Assembly (NCBI GenBank): GCA_032622095.1
Contig: CP136066.1
Coordinates: 102,757,319-102,821,318 of the forward strand
Length of the DNA stretch: 64,000 bases
Direction: 5' to 3'
From: Siphonodentalium dalli
Taxonomy: Eukaryota; Mollusca; Scaphopoda; Gadilida; Siphonodentaliidae
Shown here: positions 1 through 12,700 of the stretch, piece by piece
Numbering within the stretch: the stretch's first letter is position 1
How the letters are laid out: every line of letters starts with the position of its first letter
Made by a program: the position numbers and the translations under genes
Notes under the pieces: generated by a model
What the model was told of the DNA's origin: nothing
Database searches by the model: none
What the model saw: the letters and a program-made list of their open reading frames with translations, nothing else

Positions 1-568
1 AACGTTATTAAGTAGCGGAAATTTTTAACATCAACGTTTAGTAACACCGGGCAACAACACTGATTATAGACCAAAATAAATGTCTTGCCAAATCCGGACG
101 TATACTATATAGATACTCAAGCAATCGGCAATGTCCGACAATCCCCGGTCATTTCCGGGACCAATGTGTTCATAAACCTATGAACGACATTGGAAGTGAC
201 GTCACGTTGCGTTCATAGGTTTATGAACGCATTGAATACAGGGGCGTGTCTACCGTAACGCTATGGGGAAATCGGAGGAGATATTAGGTGTATGTAAATA
301 TATATATATATAAAGGTACGAGTATCTATTTAGTAGTCATTACTAAGCTAGGTTTATTCACTATCTTGTCCCTCTACAGAACTGTCATGAAGCTGCATTC
401 TTGTTATATTTATATATCTATACTTTTTATATTTATACTATATGAATGTCACACTCTGTGTTACTCTTTTGTATATATGCTTATGCTCATATGTCTGCAA
501 ATTTTGCATCTTTTAGCCATTAAAAAATTATCTATATGTCTATCTATCTATGTCTGTCTGTTCATTAA
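1..568. other. AT-rich noncoding DNA; nested palindrome with CRE-like site at 168-228
   Basis: No exon is seen. 168-185 and 211-228 are perfect reverse complements of each other (gttcataaacctatgaac and its complement), and each half is itself an imperfect palindrome. TGACGTCA, the CREB/ATF consensus, lies between them at 197-204. A (ta)n run sits near 298-312. The open frame at 288-683 is AT-rich low-complexity sequence running into a repeat and is not called a gene. Confidence 0.5.
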
Positions 569-796
569 ACCTTTCATGATGGGAGCTGCTCTGGTGCAAA
601 ATAATATGTATATGCGTCTAGGGAGCCTTGCTTATGAAAGAGAATGCACTGCAGGATTACAAGGTCAAGATAAATATTGTTAGGACAATGCATTCTCTTA
701 CATAGGCTATGCAAGGCTTCTTATATTCATATATATAAGAGAATGCATTGGCACAGGGTTTTTGCAAAATTTCTAGAAGCTCCAGTCATGGAATGG
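569..796. mobile_element. Double-hairpin MITE flanked by TTAA (family 2)
   Basis: It is flanked by TTAA at 565-568 and 797-800. It begins acctttcatgatgggagct and ends agctccagtcatggaatgg, an imperfect terminal inverted repeat. Inside are two hairpins around tatatatgcgag-like cores, with the shared words gagaatgcactg and gagaatgcattggc. TTAA duplication with ends like CCCTTTCATGA suggests a piggyBac-type nonautonomous element. Other copies are listed below. Confidence 0.7.
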
Positions 797-2300
797 TTAA
801 TGATATTTCCATCTGTCTGCCTGTGTCTGTTCATGATCTTTCTTGCAGAACCCTAGATAGACCGATCTCAAGTTCTCAACCAAATTTGGTGTGGTGACTC
901 GTGATGTCCCAGGGATGTTATATTAGATATCACAGCTTTAGTTTTCCAATTTTTTTTAATATTTAAAAAAAAATTATTGAGCAATTCAAGATAAGAAATT
1001 TATATCTGTTTTTTTTCCCGCACATAAGTGAAACAAATGTTCTTTATTTTAACCATATCAAGAATAGACTAACACAGAATGCCCTTTTCTGTTCTATGCC
1101 ATGCACATGGCTGTTGATTGTTTGGGACCCAAAGTTCCAAACACTGTTCAAAGTTCTATTTTTATTGACTTCAATCAATGCGTGTTCCTGGGACATATAT
1201 TTCCAGTAGAAAGGTACCGGGTAGTTCAAGTTAATTGTCGAACTTCGAGATAATTTTTTCTTGGAAAATTCGAAAGCGAATATTATTAGGTGTATTTTGG
1301 AGCGCAAACTGGCATGTGGCTTTAAACAATTTTATTTTATTCTTGTTAATCAAAATCTTTAAAAGATCAAAAGGTGCACACAATGGGGGTCATGGCCCTA
1401 TGCCGTTGATTAAGGCTGCCAAAGGGAAATCTGTTTCAGTTGGTAATAATTCTAAATATAAACAATATAAACATGATTTTGGAGAGCTTTGTGGTGTAGC
1501 AATGTTTTTACATCTGCAAAGTTTTTTTGAATAAGAATACAATGAATACAGGACACTCTTTTTACACGTCACATTTGAGGCGAACACTGGTTCAGTTCAC
1601 TGGAGGTTACCTAATATGAAAATGCCTCATATGAAAATCAGGTCACACCAAAGTTTTCTGTAGGTCTCTCATCCACTGATTCTCACCTTAATTATTGCTC
1701 AATCAAGTCCCAAAATGATATGTTCAAAATTATTAATTCAATGAGTTGCCTGTTAGCAGTTAATATTACCAGTTGTTGTGCTTATAACAGTTTGTGTAAC
1801 TCTTATGGTAACCCATCGGTTATTTAATCACAAACCAGGTGAACGAAAAATATGTTGCACATATTTTTGAAATCTGCGGGCCTGATATGTTGATCAATAC
1901 CGTCTCTTAACACCCGATGAAACTTACACTGTGCAGAGAATGCCCCATAAAGTGGTAATAATATTCAATACAGTATATTAATATTATTAAAATTATGCCA
2001 TGTGCCAAAAATAGTAGTAGTAAGTTAGAAACGTAAAATGGGGTGATTTCTATGGGAAGCCTTTATCACCTTTATTCCTTATTTGCGCTTCAGATAAATG
2101 TGAAAAAGCTCTCGCATAGCTTTGAGCTATTGCCATTGGTTGGCATCTGTCATATGTCCGTATGTGTGTGCTTGCATCCATCAACAATTTCCTTTGGCAC
2201 ACCCTACAGCCAGGCCACATCCCTGATCATCACTAAACTTGTTATGGATCGTCGGGGTGACCCTCAGATGGGAGCTTACTATTTTTAGCTCAACATGAAA
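797..2300. other. Noncoding, dispersed repeats at both ends
   Basis: 813-930 (ctgtctg...gttcatg...accgatctc...tggtgtggtgactc) recurs near 6886-6985 and 33463-33520. 2139-2290 is the reverse orientation of the repeat near 25085-25560 (caccctacagccaggccaca). 1000-2040 shows no exon and no clear repeat. Open frames at 1044-1307 and 1235-1534 overlap on opposite strands and match nothing I recognise. Confidence 0.4.
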
Positions 2301-2350
2301 CAGCATGCTAGCATCACCAAATTCACCCCCTGGGGACCTCATTCTACTTA
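2290..2350. mobile_element. Left remnant of family-3 hairpin element, split by the composite
   Basis: The words tagcatcaccaaattcaccc and ggggacctcattctacttag are the 3' arm of the family-3 hairpin. The element resumes at 6177 with taggcctcatcttctggga, so the 3.8-kb composite lies inside it. Confidence 0.65.
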
Positions 2351-5300
2351 GGTAGCAGTACACGATTTCACGGGTTGTAGGTCGTCTGAAAAATAGAAAT
2401 ATAAGTATCTGGGGGGCATAACGGCCAGTGTAGCCTGTGTTAACTGTGTCATTACTGGTTTGAAGGTTTATTTATTTTACAAAACTGGGAAAGTTCTCAA
2501 AAAAGTGCAAAATTTGGATACGCAACAGGGTTTTCGTATTCAGTGAAGGCCAACTCTGTGTTATTGATTACAGGAAAATAGCCCGATTTCTCTCCCCTGA
2601 ATTCTGTCATCTGGGCTCGCAAGACTTTTTTTTCAAATTGATACGATAACTTTTTTTCTATTTCAAATATTTCTCAGTTCTAGCATAGCTCTATCAGGTG
2701 GAAGAATCTTATTTACTGACATTCGCTCTATCATGGTCTGTTTTTGGGTTGAAAATGGCCAATTTGAGTAAAAAAATGGGTAAAATTGAGCGGTTCGTGT
2801 GTGCTAACCAAGGGGCATAACTCAATGACAAACTGTACGAAGAACCAAAAGTACATTTATATGATTACACCTAAAATTTCTGTCGAAATTAAAACATGCT
2901 CGATTGGATATATGCCAACGATAATGGCTTAGCATTGATTTGAAGTACAGTAACCCCTCCCAGGTTGGCAAAATTGCTGGAAATCGTGTATTGCTACCTT
3001 AAAGAGACATATCAAATTGGATAAATTAATGAAAATCTACTGAAACATTTTATCTTTCCTATCTTCGTGTCTGAGTTACTATTGACAGTTTCTATTTATG
3101 ACTGTTCTCGGAATTAGGTGCATTTGCTTGTAGAGTATTTGTATCAGAGGCTGTAAACTTTGATAGTATGGATTCCAGCTTGACAAGTCACTGAATGATC
3201 ACACCGACAGGGCAAAAAACAAATTCAACGTATGTCTGCTATCGATAAAAAAAAAACATTCCGGTTCACATTTGGGGGGGGGGTTGGTTATGTGATTATA
3301 TATGCATCAGTTACTCTGTACGATTCTTTTCGAGTGGTGCGGTTATGTGTAATTACATAAAATTGACATTAATTTAATGAAACGTGTTGCCACGCAAACA
3401 TTTCAACAATGGATTTCCTTGGATACCTGGTGTGAAAAGCCATATTAATGTTGGTTATTTAGTCTTGGTCGTGTTTCCGATTGACCGAGTAATGTCAATA
3501 TGTATATTGGAGAGGGGGTAAAGTCAGCTACTGAGTTATCACGAACAGCGCGTGAGCACCAGCACCATAAAAATGGTATATAAGATTCCATAAATAATTA
3601 AATAGTGTGATTTCAACTTGACAATTAAGTCATTGAATGTACACCGACCGGCCAAATAAACATGGTTCACATTTTGGGGGAGGGGTGATTATATATGCAT
3701 TAGTTATTCCTTACGATTTGTTTGGAATTTTGTTGCGTTCTTACATGTTTATGACTGACCACATAAAAGTGATTTGCATGTAACGAAATGTGTTGCTAAG
3801 GGAACATCCCAACAATGAAACTCCTCGGATACCACCCACCTACGAATAGGCGTATTGATTGATAACATATTTGGGGGGGGGTGACAAGAACATTGTCTTA
3901 ACATATGCGGGGGGGATGGGGGGGGGGGGGGGGGGCTGGCTAGTAAATAACCACAGTGCATATGCTTTGGTCAGCAGAATACAGATGTAATATGTCTGTT
4001 CAGACTGCCTTTTTGACTGGGATGTTTAGTTTTAAGGTGGTGGACATGATGTCACATTTATAATTTAACTGTTTTTTTTCTCTCGCTATAACCATTAATT
4101 TGGGTGAATTTGGTTCATTTTTATTGAAACCACACTACTTATATTGACCTTATTTCCCATTCGCACTGAAGAAACACCATATGTGTTATATATCAAAGTT
4201 ATCGGTGTACGTCAGAGACTTAACTGGACATTTGCGCATTGAAGGGGGATAACTCTATTTTTCCTTTAAAGAGACATATCAAATTGGATAAATTAATGAA
4301 AATCTACTGAAACATTTTATCTTTCCTATCTTCGTGTCTGAGTTACTATTGACAGTTTCTATTTATGACTGTTCTCGGAATTAGGTGCATTTGCTTGTAG
4401 AGTATTTGTATCAGAGGCTGTAAACTTTGATAGTATGGATTCCAGCTTGACAAGTCACTGAATGATCACACCGACAGGGCAAAAAACAAATTCAACGTAT
4501 GTCTGCTATCGATAAAAAAAAAACATTCCGGTTCACATTTGGGGGGGGGGGTTGGTTATGTGATTATATATGCATCAGTTACTCTGTACGATTCTTTTCG
4601 AGTGGTGCGGTTATGTGTAATTACATAAAATTGACATTAATTTAATGAAACGTGTTGCCACGCAAACATTTCAACAATGGATTTCCTTGGATACCTGGTG
4701 TGAAAAGCCATATTAATGTTGGTTATTTAGTCTTGGTCGTGTTTCCGATTGACCGAGTAATGTCAATATGTATATTGGAGAGGGGGTAAAGTCAGCTACT
4801 GAGTTATCACGAACAGCGCGTGAGCACCAGCACCATAAAAATGGTATATAAGATTCCATAAATAATTAAATAGTGTGATTTCAACTTGACAATTAAGTCA
4901 TTGAATGTACACCGACCGGCCAAATAAACATGGTTCACATTTTGGGGGAGGGGTGATTATATATGCATTAGTTATTCCTTATGATTTGTTTGGAATTTTG
5001 TTGCGTTCTTACATGTTTATGACTGACCACATAAAAGTGATTTGCATGTAACGAAATGTGTTGCTAAGGGAACATCCCAACAATGAAACTCCTCGGATAC
5101 CACCCACCTACGAATAGGCGTATTGATTGATAACATATTTGGGGGGGGGGTGACAAGAACATTGTCTTAACATATGCGGGGGGGATGGGGGGGGCTGGCT
5201 AGTAAATAACCACAGTGCATATGCTTTGGTCAGCAGAATACAGATGTAATATGTCTGTTCAGACTGCCTTTTTGACTGGGATGTTTAGTTTTAAGGTGGT

Positions 5301-6176
5301 GGACATGATGTCACATTTATAATTTAACTGTTTTTTTTCTCTCGCTATAACCATTAATTTGGGTGAATTTGGTTCATTTTTATTGAAACCACACTACTTA
5401 TATTGACCTTATTTCACATTCGCACTGAAGAAACACCATATGTGTTATATATCAAAGTTATCGGTGTACGTCAGAGACTTAACTGGACATTTGCGCGTTG
5501 AAGGGGGATAACTCTATTTTTCCTTTAAGGTAGCAGTACACGATTTCACGGGTTGTAGGTCGTCTGAAAAATAGAAATATAAGTATCTGGGGGGCATAAC
5601 GGCCAGTGTAGCCTGTGTTAACTGTGTCATTACTGGTTTGAAGGTTTATTTATTTTACAAAACTGGGAAAGTTCTCAAAAAAGTGCAAAATTTGGATACG
5701 CAACAGGGTTTTCGTATTCAGTGAAGGCCAACTCTGTGTTATTGATTACAGGAAAATAGCCCGATTTCTCTCCCCTGAATTCTGTCATCTGGGCTCGCAA
5801 GACTTTTTTTTCAAATTAATACGATAACTTTTTTTCTATTTCAAATATTTCTCAGTTCTAGCATAGCTCTATCAGGTGGAAGAATCTTATTTACTGACAT
5901 TCGCTCTATCATGGTCTGTTTTTGGGTTGAAAATGGCCAATTTGAGTAAAAAAATGGGTAAAATTGAGCGGTTCGTGTGTGCTAACCAAGGGGCATAACT
6001 CAATGACAAACTGTACGAAGAACCAAAAGTACATTTATATGATTACACCTAAAATTTCTGTCGAAATTAAAACATGCTCGATTGGATATATGCCAACGAT
6101 AATGGCTTAGCATTGATTTGAAGTACAGTAACCCCTCCCAGGTTGGCAAAATTGCTGGAAATCGTGTATTGCTACC
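2351..6176. mobile_element. A-B-B-A composite repeat, TTA target duplication
   Basis: Four blocks: A1 2351-2998, B1 3001-4267, B2 4268-5526 and A2 5529-6176. A1 and A2 (648 bp each) are near identical, as are B1 and B2 (~1.26 kb), which differ mainly in poly-G length. Each A begins ggtagcagtacacgatttc and ends gaaatcgtgtattgctacc, inverted repeats with one mismatch. TTA flanks the whole block at 2348-2350 and 6177-6179. Intact copies of the host hairpin repeat have a single TTA at this point. TTA duplication fits a PIF/Harbinger-type MITE, by inference. No coding potential was seen. Confidence 0.75.
3001..5526. repeat. Tandem duplication of 1.26-kb block B
   Basis: The block starting aaagagacatatcaaattgg repeats at 3001 and 4268. 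Each copy contains an older internal duplication (about 3180-3470 against 3620-3870) sharing caccgac, ggttcacatttgggg, tatatatgcat and cggataccac-type words. Poly-G tracts at 3874-3934 and 5142-5195 differ in length between copies. Confidence 0.85.
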
Positions 6177-6469
6177 TTAGGCCTCATCTTCTGGGATGTA
6201 CTAGTATCTATATTCTCAAATTAACATTGTTTTTAGTTACTTTGTCCCTTCTGTGCAGGATCTATATTGCACTATATCTACTAATTTGCAGATGATAAAT
6301 GCATAATCATGATGACCAACTTTAGCTGGGGAACTTCAATTTCATACTAGGTCTTCCATAGCAGATGAAGCCATGCAGAATGAGGTTCCCAGAGGGTGAA
6401 TTTGGTGATGCTAGCCCACCACCATGCGGGATATCGGTACTAAATTCACTCTCTGGGGACCTCATTCTA
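6177..6469. mobile_element. Right part of the split family-3 element with hairpin 6376-6469
   Basis: The spacer (gcctcatcttctgggatgta, then attaacattgtttttagtta) is followed by a hairpin from cagaatgaggttcccagagg to ctctggggacctcattctac. This is the second hairpin of the two-hairpin element. It ends 117 bases upstream of the first visible SAC3D1 exon. Confidence 0.65.
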
Positions 6470-6586
6470 CAAATTACAGACACACTATTTGTATGCTTGT
6501 TAGCTACCTGCATGGAATGAGAATCATGTACATGCCATGCACTGAGAAATGCTTTCACAGTCACAGTTTTCTCTTGTCTATTGTAG

Positions 6587-6715
6587 GCCTCAGACCCATG
6601 GAGATATCTGCGTTAAGGAATATAAGAGGTCTGCTGCTGGTGTGTGCCTAACTGATGCAAAGTCACTTCGCCCAATGGAAACACTAAAGAATACCTTGGA
6701 CTATCTTATTAGATG
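6587..6715 (+). CDS. SAC3D1: SAC3D1 exon (first visible)
   Basis: The acceptor is ttgtag at 6581-6586 and the donor is ATG|gtatgt. The frame starts at 6588 after one base completing a split codon. It encodes PQTHGDICVKEYKRSAAG... and LRPMETLKNTLDYLIR. The VKEY-R-SAAG and LRP blocks are the start of the conserved SAC3 domain, so at least one upstream exon is missing. None was recognised between 1 and 6586, which is mostly repeats. Confidence 0.88.
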
Positions 6716-9700
6716 GTATGTCCACTTTACAACTTTGCCAAGAAGAGATGTTACAAATTACAATGCCAACTGACTATAAATTACTGTCACTGATTGAGCC
6801 CTTCGACACAGCCTTTAGTATGTTGGATCACCTATATTTTCATAACCCGCTTTTTGTCTTTTATATATAAAAGAGTAAGATCTGTCTCTCCATCCATCTG
6901 TCTGTTCATGGTTTTTCTCCCAGTCCCCTGGACCGATTTCAACCACATTTAGTGTGGTGACTCATGTTACCCTGGCAAGTGTTACAACGGCATTAGTTGT
7001 TCAAAACTGTGATTACAAAAAAAATTATTTACTAATATTATTAATCCCATTTGTTTAAAAAAAAATGGGACATATTACGTAATTGGTCTGTCCCTCTGTT
7101 TGTTCGCTTTTGGTTTCCGGATGATAACTATAGATAATCTCAACTGAATGGAATGAAATTTGGTATGTAAGTTTACTTGCCCAAAATACAGACCAAGGTC
7201 AAATTTAGGTTCTGTCAGCCGATTTTCACCAGTTATTGCTCTTTGTTGGAATTACCATGGGCATATTTTACCACGCCTTAGTGAAGCTCTTGTTACTCAT
7301 TTTGTTCAAACATAACCAACGTTCTGATGCCTTTTGTTCCATTGTAGACTTTTATACTGACTACATTTTCCCCGTTGTTTCAAACACTATAGGCCATTTC
7401 TTGTTCTGACAAAGTCACTGACAAACATGAACTCCAAAGTGGAAAACCACAAGTTCTTTATGACATTACAAGTGGAAGATATTATGAACAAATTAATATT
7501 GCATTCTTTTTCAGTTTAGTTGTATTTGAAGACTTCCGATTTTGGGAGCGTTATGACTTTGTATTTGATCGGCAGAGATCTATTCGACAAGATCTGTTCA
7601 TTCAGAGGTTGGATGGTGTTGGAGCAGTGGAAATATTAACAAGGATTCTACATTGTCTCATTTATTCAAACTATCGGTGAGTTCTGATTTCTCTTTTAAT
7701 AATGGTAGTTTTATACAGGGCTTAACCCAATTATTTGCTTTAAGACTCTTTTAAACATTACACTATTATCTCAATCTTTCTGCATCCTTCATACAGGTGC
7801 TATTATCACCCCTGGTCAAGCGGTCCTGCTAACATGATATGATGCTGGTGGTGCTGCTGAATTGATATGATGCAGGTAGGGAAACTGATGCCGTTACGAA
7901 AAACCTTATTTTTTCTAAAGTTGTCATTTTTGCGGTGTTTGGCTAATCCAAGCAATTTGAGAAAAAAACCAGTGTGTGTATGAAACATTCAAGAACATGT
8001 TTATTTTTGAAAATTATTATAATGCCTGTGCTGGTGTTTCATGAATAACCTTGATTACAGTCGATTTTCAACAAATAATACAACCAGTATTAACAATATT
8101 TCGCAATAAATATGTTTTTGAATGTTTGATACACATAATGGCTTTTCCTGTATATGTTCAGATCATCGGAACACCGCGAAAAAGACAAATTAAAAATATA
8201 TAATGGTACATTTTGTTCAGCAGGTCCCAACCGCATCATAGAACATTAGCAGGACAACTTGACCAGGTGCTATTATAGCTTGATCGCAACATTCTCGGAT
8301 TCTCACCAGTGACAAAATTGATTATTTCCCATTTAACACATGAGTGGTGTGAGTCAATCACTATCAAAATTCTTGCCTGCAACTACCGTGTAAAGTTTGA
8401 ATGACGTTTGTGACACAAAACTATTGTATGAACACTTTGGATACTGAAAGTTAAGACTATTCACAGAGGTATCCCCTGAATATACTAGTAATTTTTGCAT
8501 GTATTATTTTGATATATTGGCTGATTCAACAGCACTTTTGGCTTTCACTGATCGTGATGGCCATTGCTACTGAAAACAACTTGAAACCCAACCCACATTT
8601 CTCCATGCAGTATATACAGAACTTTACATGTACTAAGATAAGAATACTTTAGTATTCAATCCAATCCACTTGTAGGTTGTGTGAGCAACATATGACCACA
8701 GACAGTCAATCAACTAGATGTCTGTGGTCCCCCATCTCTCAATGCAATTTCCAGAGAACATTACATTAACCCTTTTTTTGTCCCTCAACATTCCGTCGGA
8801 GGACTATAGTAATGACCCTCGTCTGTCCATCCGTGTGTTGGTGCATCCATGTATCCGTCCTTTCTGTCCGAATCAACTAGCATGGGAACCTGCGCGCCTG
8901 TGATTTTGAATTCAGTCGGAATAATTTTGCCCTTTTTCAACATAAAATCGTACATCCTGGGACGCATTTTTTGTCCGAGCCTGTATTCCTCATTTTCCAG
9001 TCAATCTTTTAAAAAATTCTCAACTCTTTGAAGATGTGCAACATATTTAGTGAATATGTACTTTGTATCATATTGGTGTAATCAATTCCTCCTACGGTTT
9101 GTAGTATAGGGATCTATTTTGATCAGTGAGCTTTTATTTCTGAATGGATGTCGCATCAGTTTAACCCATTCTGTACTAAATACTCATTGATGAGTAATTT
9201 TCTTAGGAAATGTTCAGATAATCAGATCAACTGAAAACTTACCACCAACTAACTAATAAGAATCATTCTGCATGGGATAATTAATTCAGTAAAAAAAGCG
9301 TTAAGACTTTAGTTGTCATGGGAATTGTCTATTATTCATCTGGAGGGATGCTCAAGAAATAAAGGCAGATCTCATGTAAACATTTACTACGGGAAATTAA
9401 ATACTCGTCAATGATAATTTAGTAATCCAAGGGTTAATTTCTTTGATCCAATCTATTTTCAGGTTGTGTGAGAATTCACTGCAGTCATATGAACCTGGTC
9501 TCAACTCCCAAGATATTGAGGTGGTTTTTCAGAGATTATTTTCTATGTACGATGCTAATGGAGGATACTCTGCTGAACAGCTTCATGTAGAGAGCCTGGC
9601 GTTGCTCTACAATCTCGGGAATGTGCACATACTGTCTCGTTATTATAACATACCAAAATCCAGGTATTAATGCCACCAAGATTATGAGTATTTACCATAC

Positions 9701-12700
9701 AGAGTTCATATGCTGCAGTAATGCCCTAAGTAATCGACTCCTTAACCACAGTAGAATTATGGGTAACTTTTCAGGATTTAGTCAGAAATATGTCTTGTTG
9801 CCATTCATCGGAAAGCTCTCGAGCTTTCCGATGAATGGCAACAAGCCATATTTCCGACTAAATCCTGAAAAGTTACCCATAATTCTGCTGTGGTAAGAGT
9901 TGATTACTTAGGGCGTTACTGTAGTCTGGAATCCTGACAAGTTTTTCAATTTTTAAAAAGCATCTCCAGCCCTGGTAGTAGAGTAGAGGCTCTTATGTCC
10001 ATTTTTTGGCTCCCGTGTGCATTTTGTGAAGAAATATAGCCACTATGCTCATAATGTTGCTTGATATCTGGGGCACCCGGAAACAAATGTTAGACACATG
10101 GGGGTCGCGACTGGGTGGATTTATGACGTCATCAAGATGGCCACCATCCAACATTTTAGAGTAGGCACTGAATCTGTTTGATTAATAGCTAGTAGTGAAT
10201 TTATGGTAGGAAATATAATATTTCTCTACTGTTGTGATAACTATGATAACAGGCTTCACTTTGACAGAAATATTTACCACATTTAACCAAGATGGCCGCC
10301 AAAATGGCGACCGAAGTTCGGGAAAATGATGAATTTTCACACATGTCTCTTAAAACATTCACGGTTGTTTGAAATCGGTGGCTAATAGCAACTTAATTTT
10401 AAATACATTTGAATACCTAACCATTTTAACATGATAATATGTCATACTTTGGGTCTTATTCCTACAAAATGTCGTCAAAATGTGAATTCTTAAATAAGCT
10501 ATGAAATTTTACCAAATATCGATTTTGTAATTCGAGCCAAGTGTTAGCCAGAAAATAGCTGAATTTGATGACAAACATTTGCAACAGGTTTAAATATATA
10601 GATTGCCATATAATTACAACCAAAAAAGTGCATCTGTATTCAAGATGGCGACCAAAATGGTTGCCAAAATTGATAAATCACTAAAATTTGTCAAATTTTC
10701 TTTGATATCACTCCTAATGTGAGATTTAGTGAATATAGGTGAATATATTTGCTCCGTGTTGATGTAATAAGATGGAGATATGAAACAATATAAATGGCTG
10801 TTTATACTCAAGAATTCGAGAGAATGAAACGACGAAAATGAGATGAAATCATCAAAATGGCAACCATGAACAATTTCAAAGTTGGCATTGAGTCTGGGAG
10901 GAAAATTTAGATAGTGAAATGATTATGTTTCGCGACCAATAATACCATTGGCTCACACTTCCTCTTGACGGTGCAATTTGGACCTCAAAATCCAAGATGG
11001 CTCCCAAAACGGCGACCGAAATTCTAATAATTGTTAATTTTTCACACTCGCCTCAAATTATTCACAGCGGTTTGAAATCGGTGGCTACTAGCAACCTTAT
11101 TTTGAATGAATTATACTATCTAATCATTTGACAACCATGATATGTAAGATTAACATATTATTATCCATATGAATCTAAATTCAGGATGGTGACTCAGATG
11201 GTTACCAAAATGGAGAAATCATCCACATTTGCTAGTTTTCATTGATAACGCTCCTAATGTGGGGTTCAGTGACTACTGGTAAACACATTTGTTCCCCTGT
11301 TGACAAAAGTGCCAGGAATGCTGATACAATATGATACAATATGAATATTTTGCGAAAAGTAGCTGCTTATATCCAAGATTTCATGAGAATGGAAACAGAA
11401 ACCATGAAAAGTAGATAAATTCATCTGATGTTGACCTATTTGAAAATATCCAAACTGAATATATGCTGATTACATCCATCATTACATGTACATCGGAAAT
11501 GCCGTGATTGGGTGACTCGACTGGAGAAAAATCCCTATCTCAACAATAAGGCTGTAGGTGTTGAGCAATACTGTAATTACTTCCCCTTGATATCGCCCCC
11601 CTCCCCCTTATGGGGTTTGGCTAAGAATTTTTCACTTGACTCCTGTATTGCTCATGTAATGCCATCATACTAAGTCAATTCTACCGAAATTCAGCTGCTC
11701 ACGGAAATTAATTGAATGGACATCACACAATGCAGTACCCAAAAACAGTAGCGGCATATAATGCGTTGACATTACAGACATCTTCCATGTTAACAAGCTT
11801 AATAATTAGTGTATGCTAAGTCCAAATATAAGAATAGGAGCTAATATTTGTGTGATTCGTTCTTATTAATATACATGTACGAAAACACAGGGTATACTTT
11901 TGTGAAACTGAGAAAATTTACAATTGCTCGTCCTTGAATAACATCTAGTTCATATTGTGTGTGCATCAGGGGATTATATGACAGTAATTGCTTTGTCGCA
12001 GACTACCAAACGAGAGCGTTCAGATGTGAGCTCTATGTGTCTTCTGCGAAGAAGAATCACATTGGCAGATTTCTACCAGACCTCTGCTTATTACATGCGA
12101 TATATAGCGACTAGTGATAAATTATGTTCAGGTTCGTACCAAAACAGAAACTGCTGTGGAGCTCTGGACAGCTCATGGGTCAACTCACTGACTCCAAACC
12201 CAAGATTTGCGAAAGCGTGGCTGATTTTGATCGAGCTAGGATAGGAAGAGAGCCTCATATAATGAGTTCAATTGGTATACCTGTGTATTTGAGTTCCACA
12301 GAGATAGTTTTCTGGACATCGCATATACTACAAGTTCGTTCCGTGTATGATCCCCATCTTCCTGTGCAGAACTTATGCACTTATGTCATATTTGTCACAT
12401 GTGTTATCGAAGTTCTTTCATGCTTGCGTTATGCGGTCTCATCAAAATGTCATACAAGAAACATATTCACACCAAATTTTCTTTAAATGCCTGCATTTCT
12501 GTAATTGTATCGGCTATCGGCAATGTTCCAGATAAAATTGATAATAATTTCTCGCACCAATGCACAGTTCGACTTGGCTGTAGAGGCAATTCAACTCACC
12601 GACATGTTGAGGTACATGTATTATTATTGGGTGGAAAGTATGTAGTATTCTTTCCAGATGTTTTGTACAGGAACATTTGATATCCCACTACAATGAAATC

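Noticed and set aside
288-683. 131-codon frame
   Set aside because: AT-rich, hydrophobic low-complexity product whose 3' part runs into a family-2 MITE.
2351-6176. LTR retrotransposon (direct terminal repeats A1 and A2)
   Set aside because: Terminal blocks have inverted rather than TG..CA ends, there is no primer-binding site or polymerase frame, and the inside is a tandem duplication.
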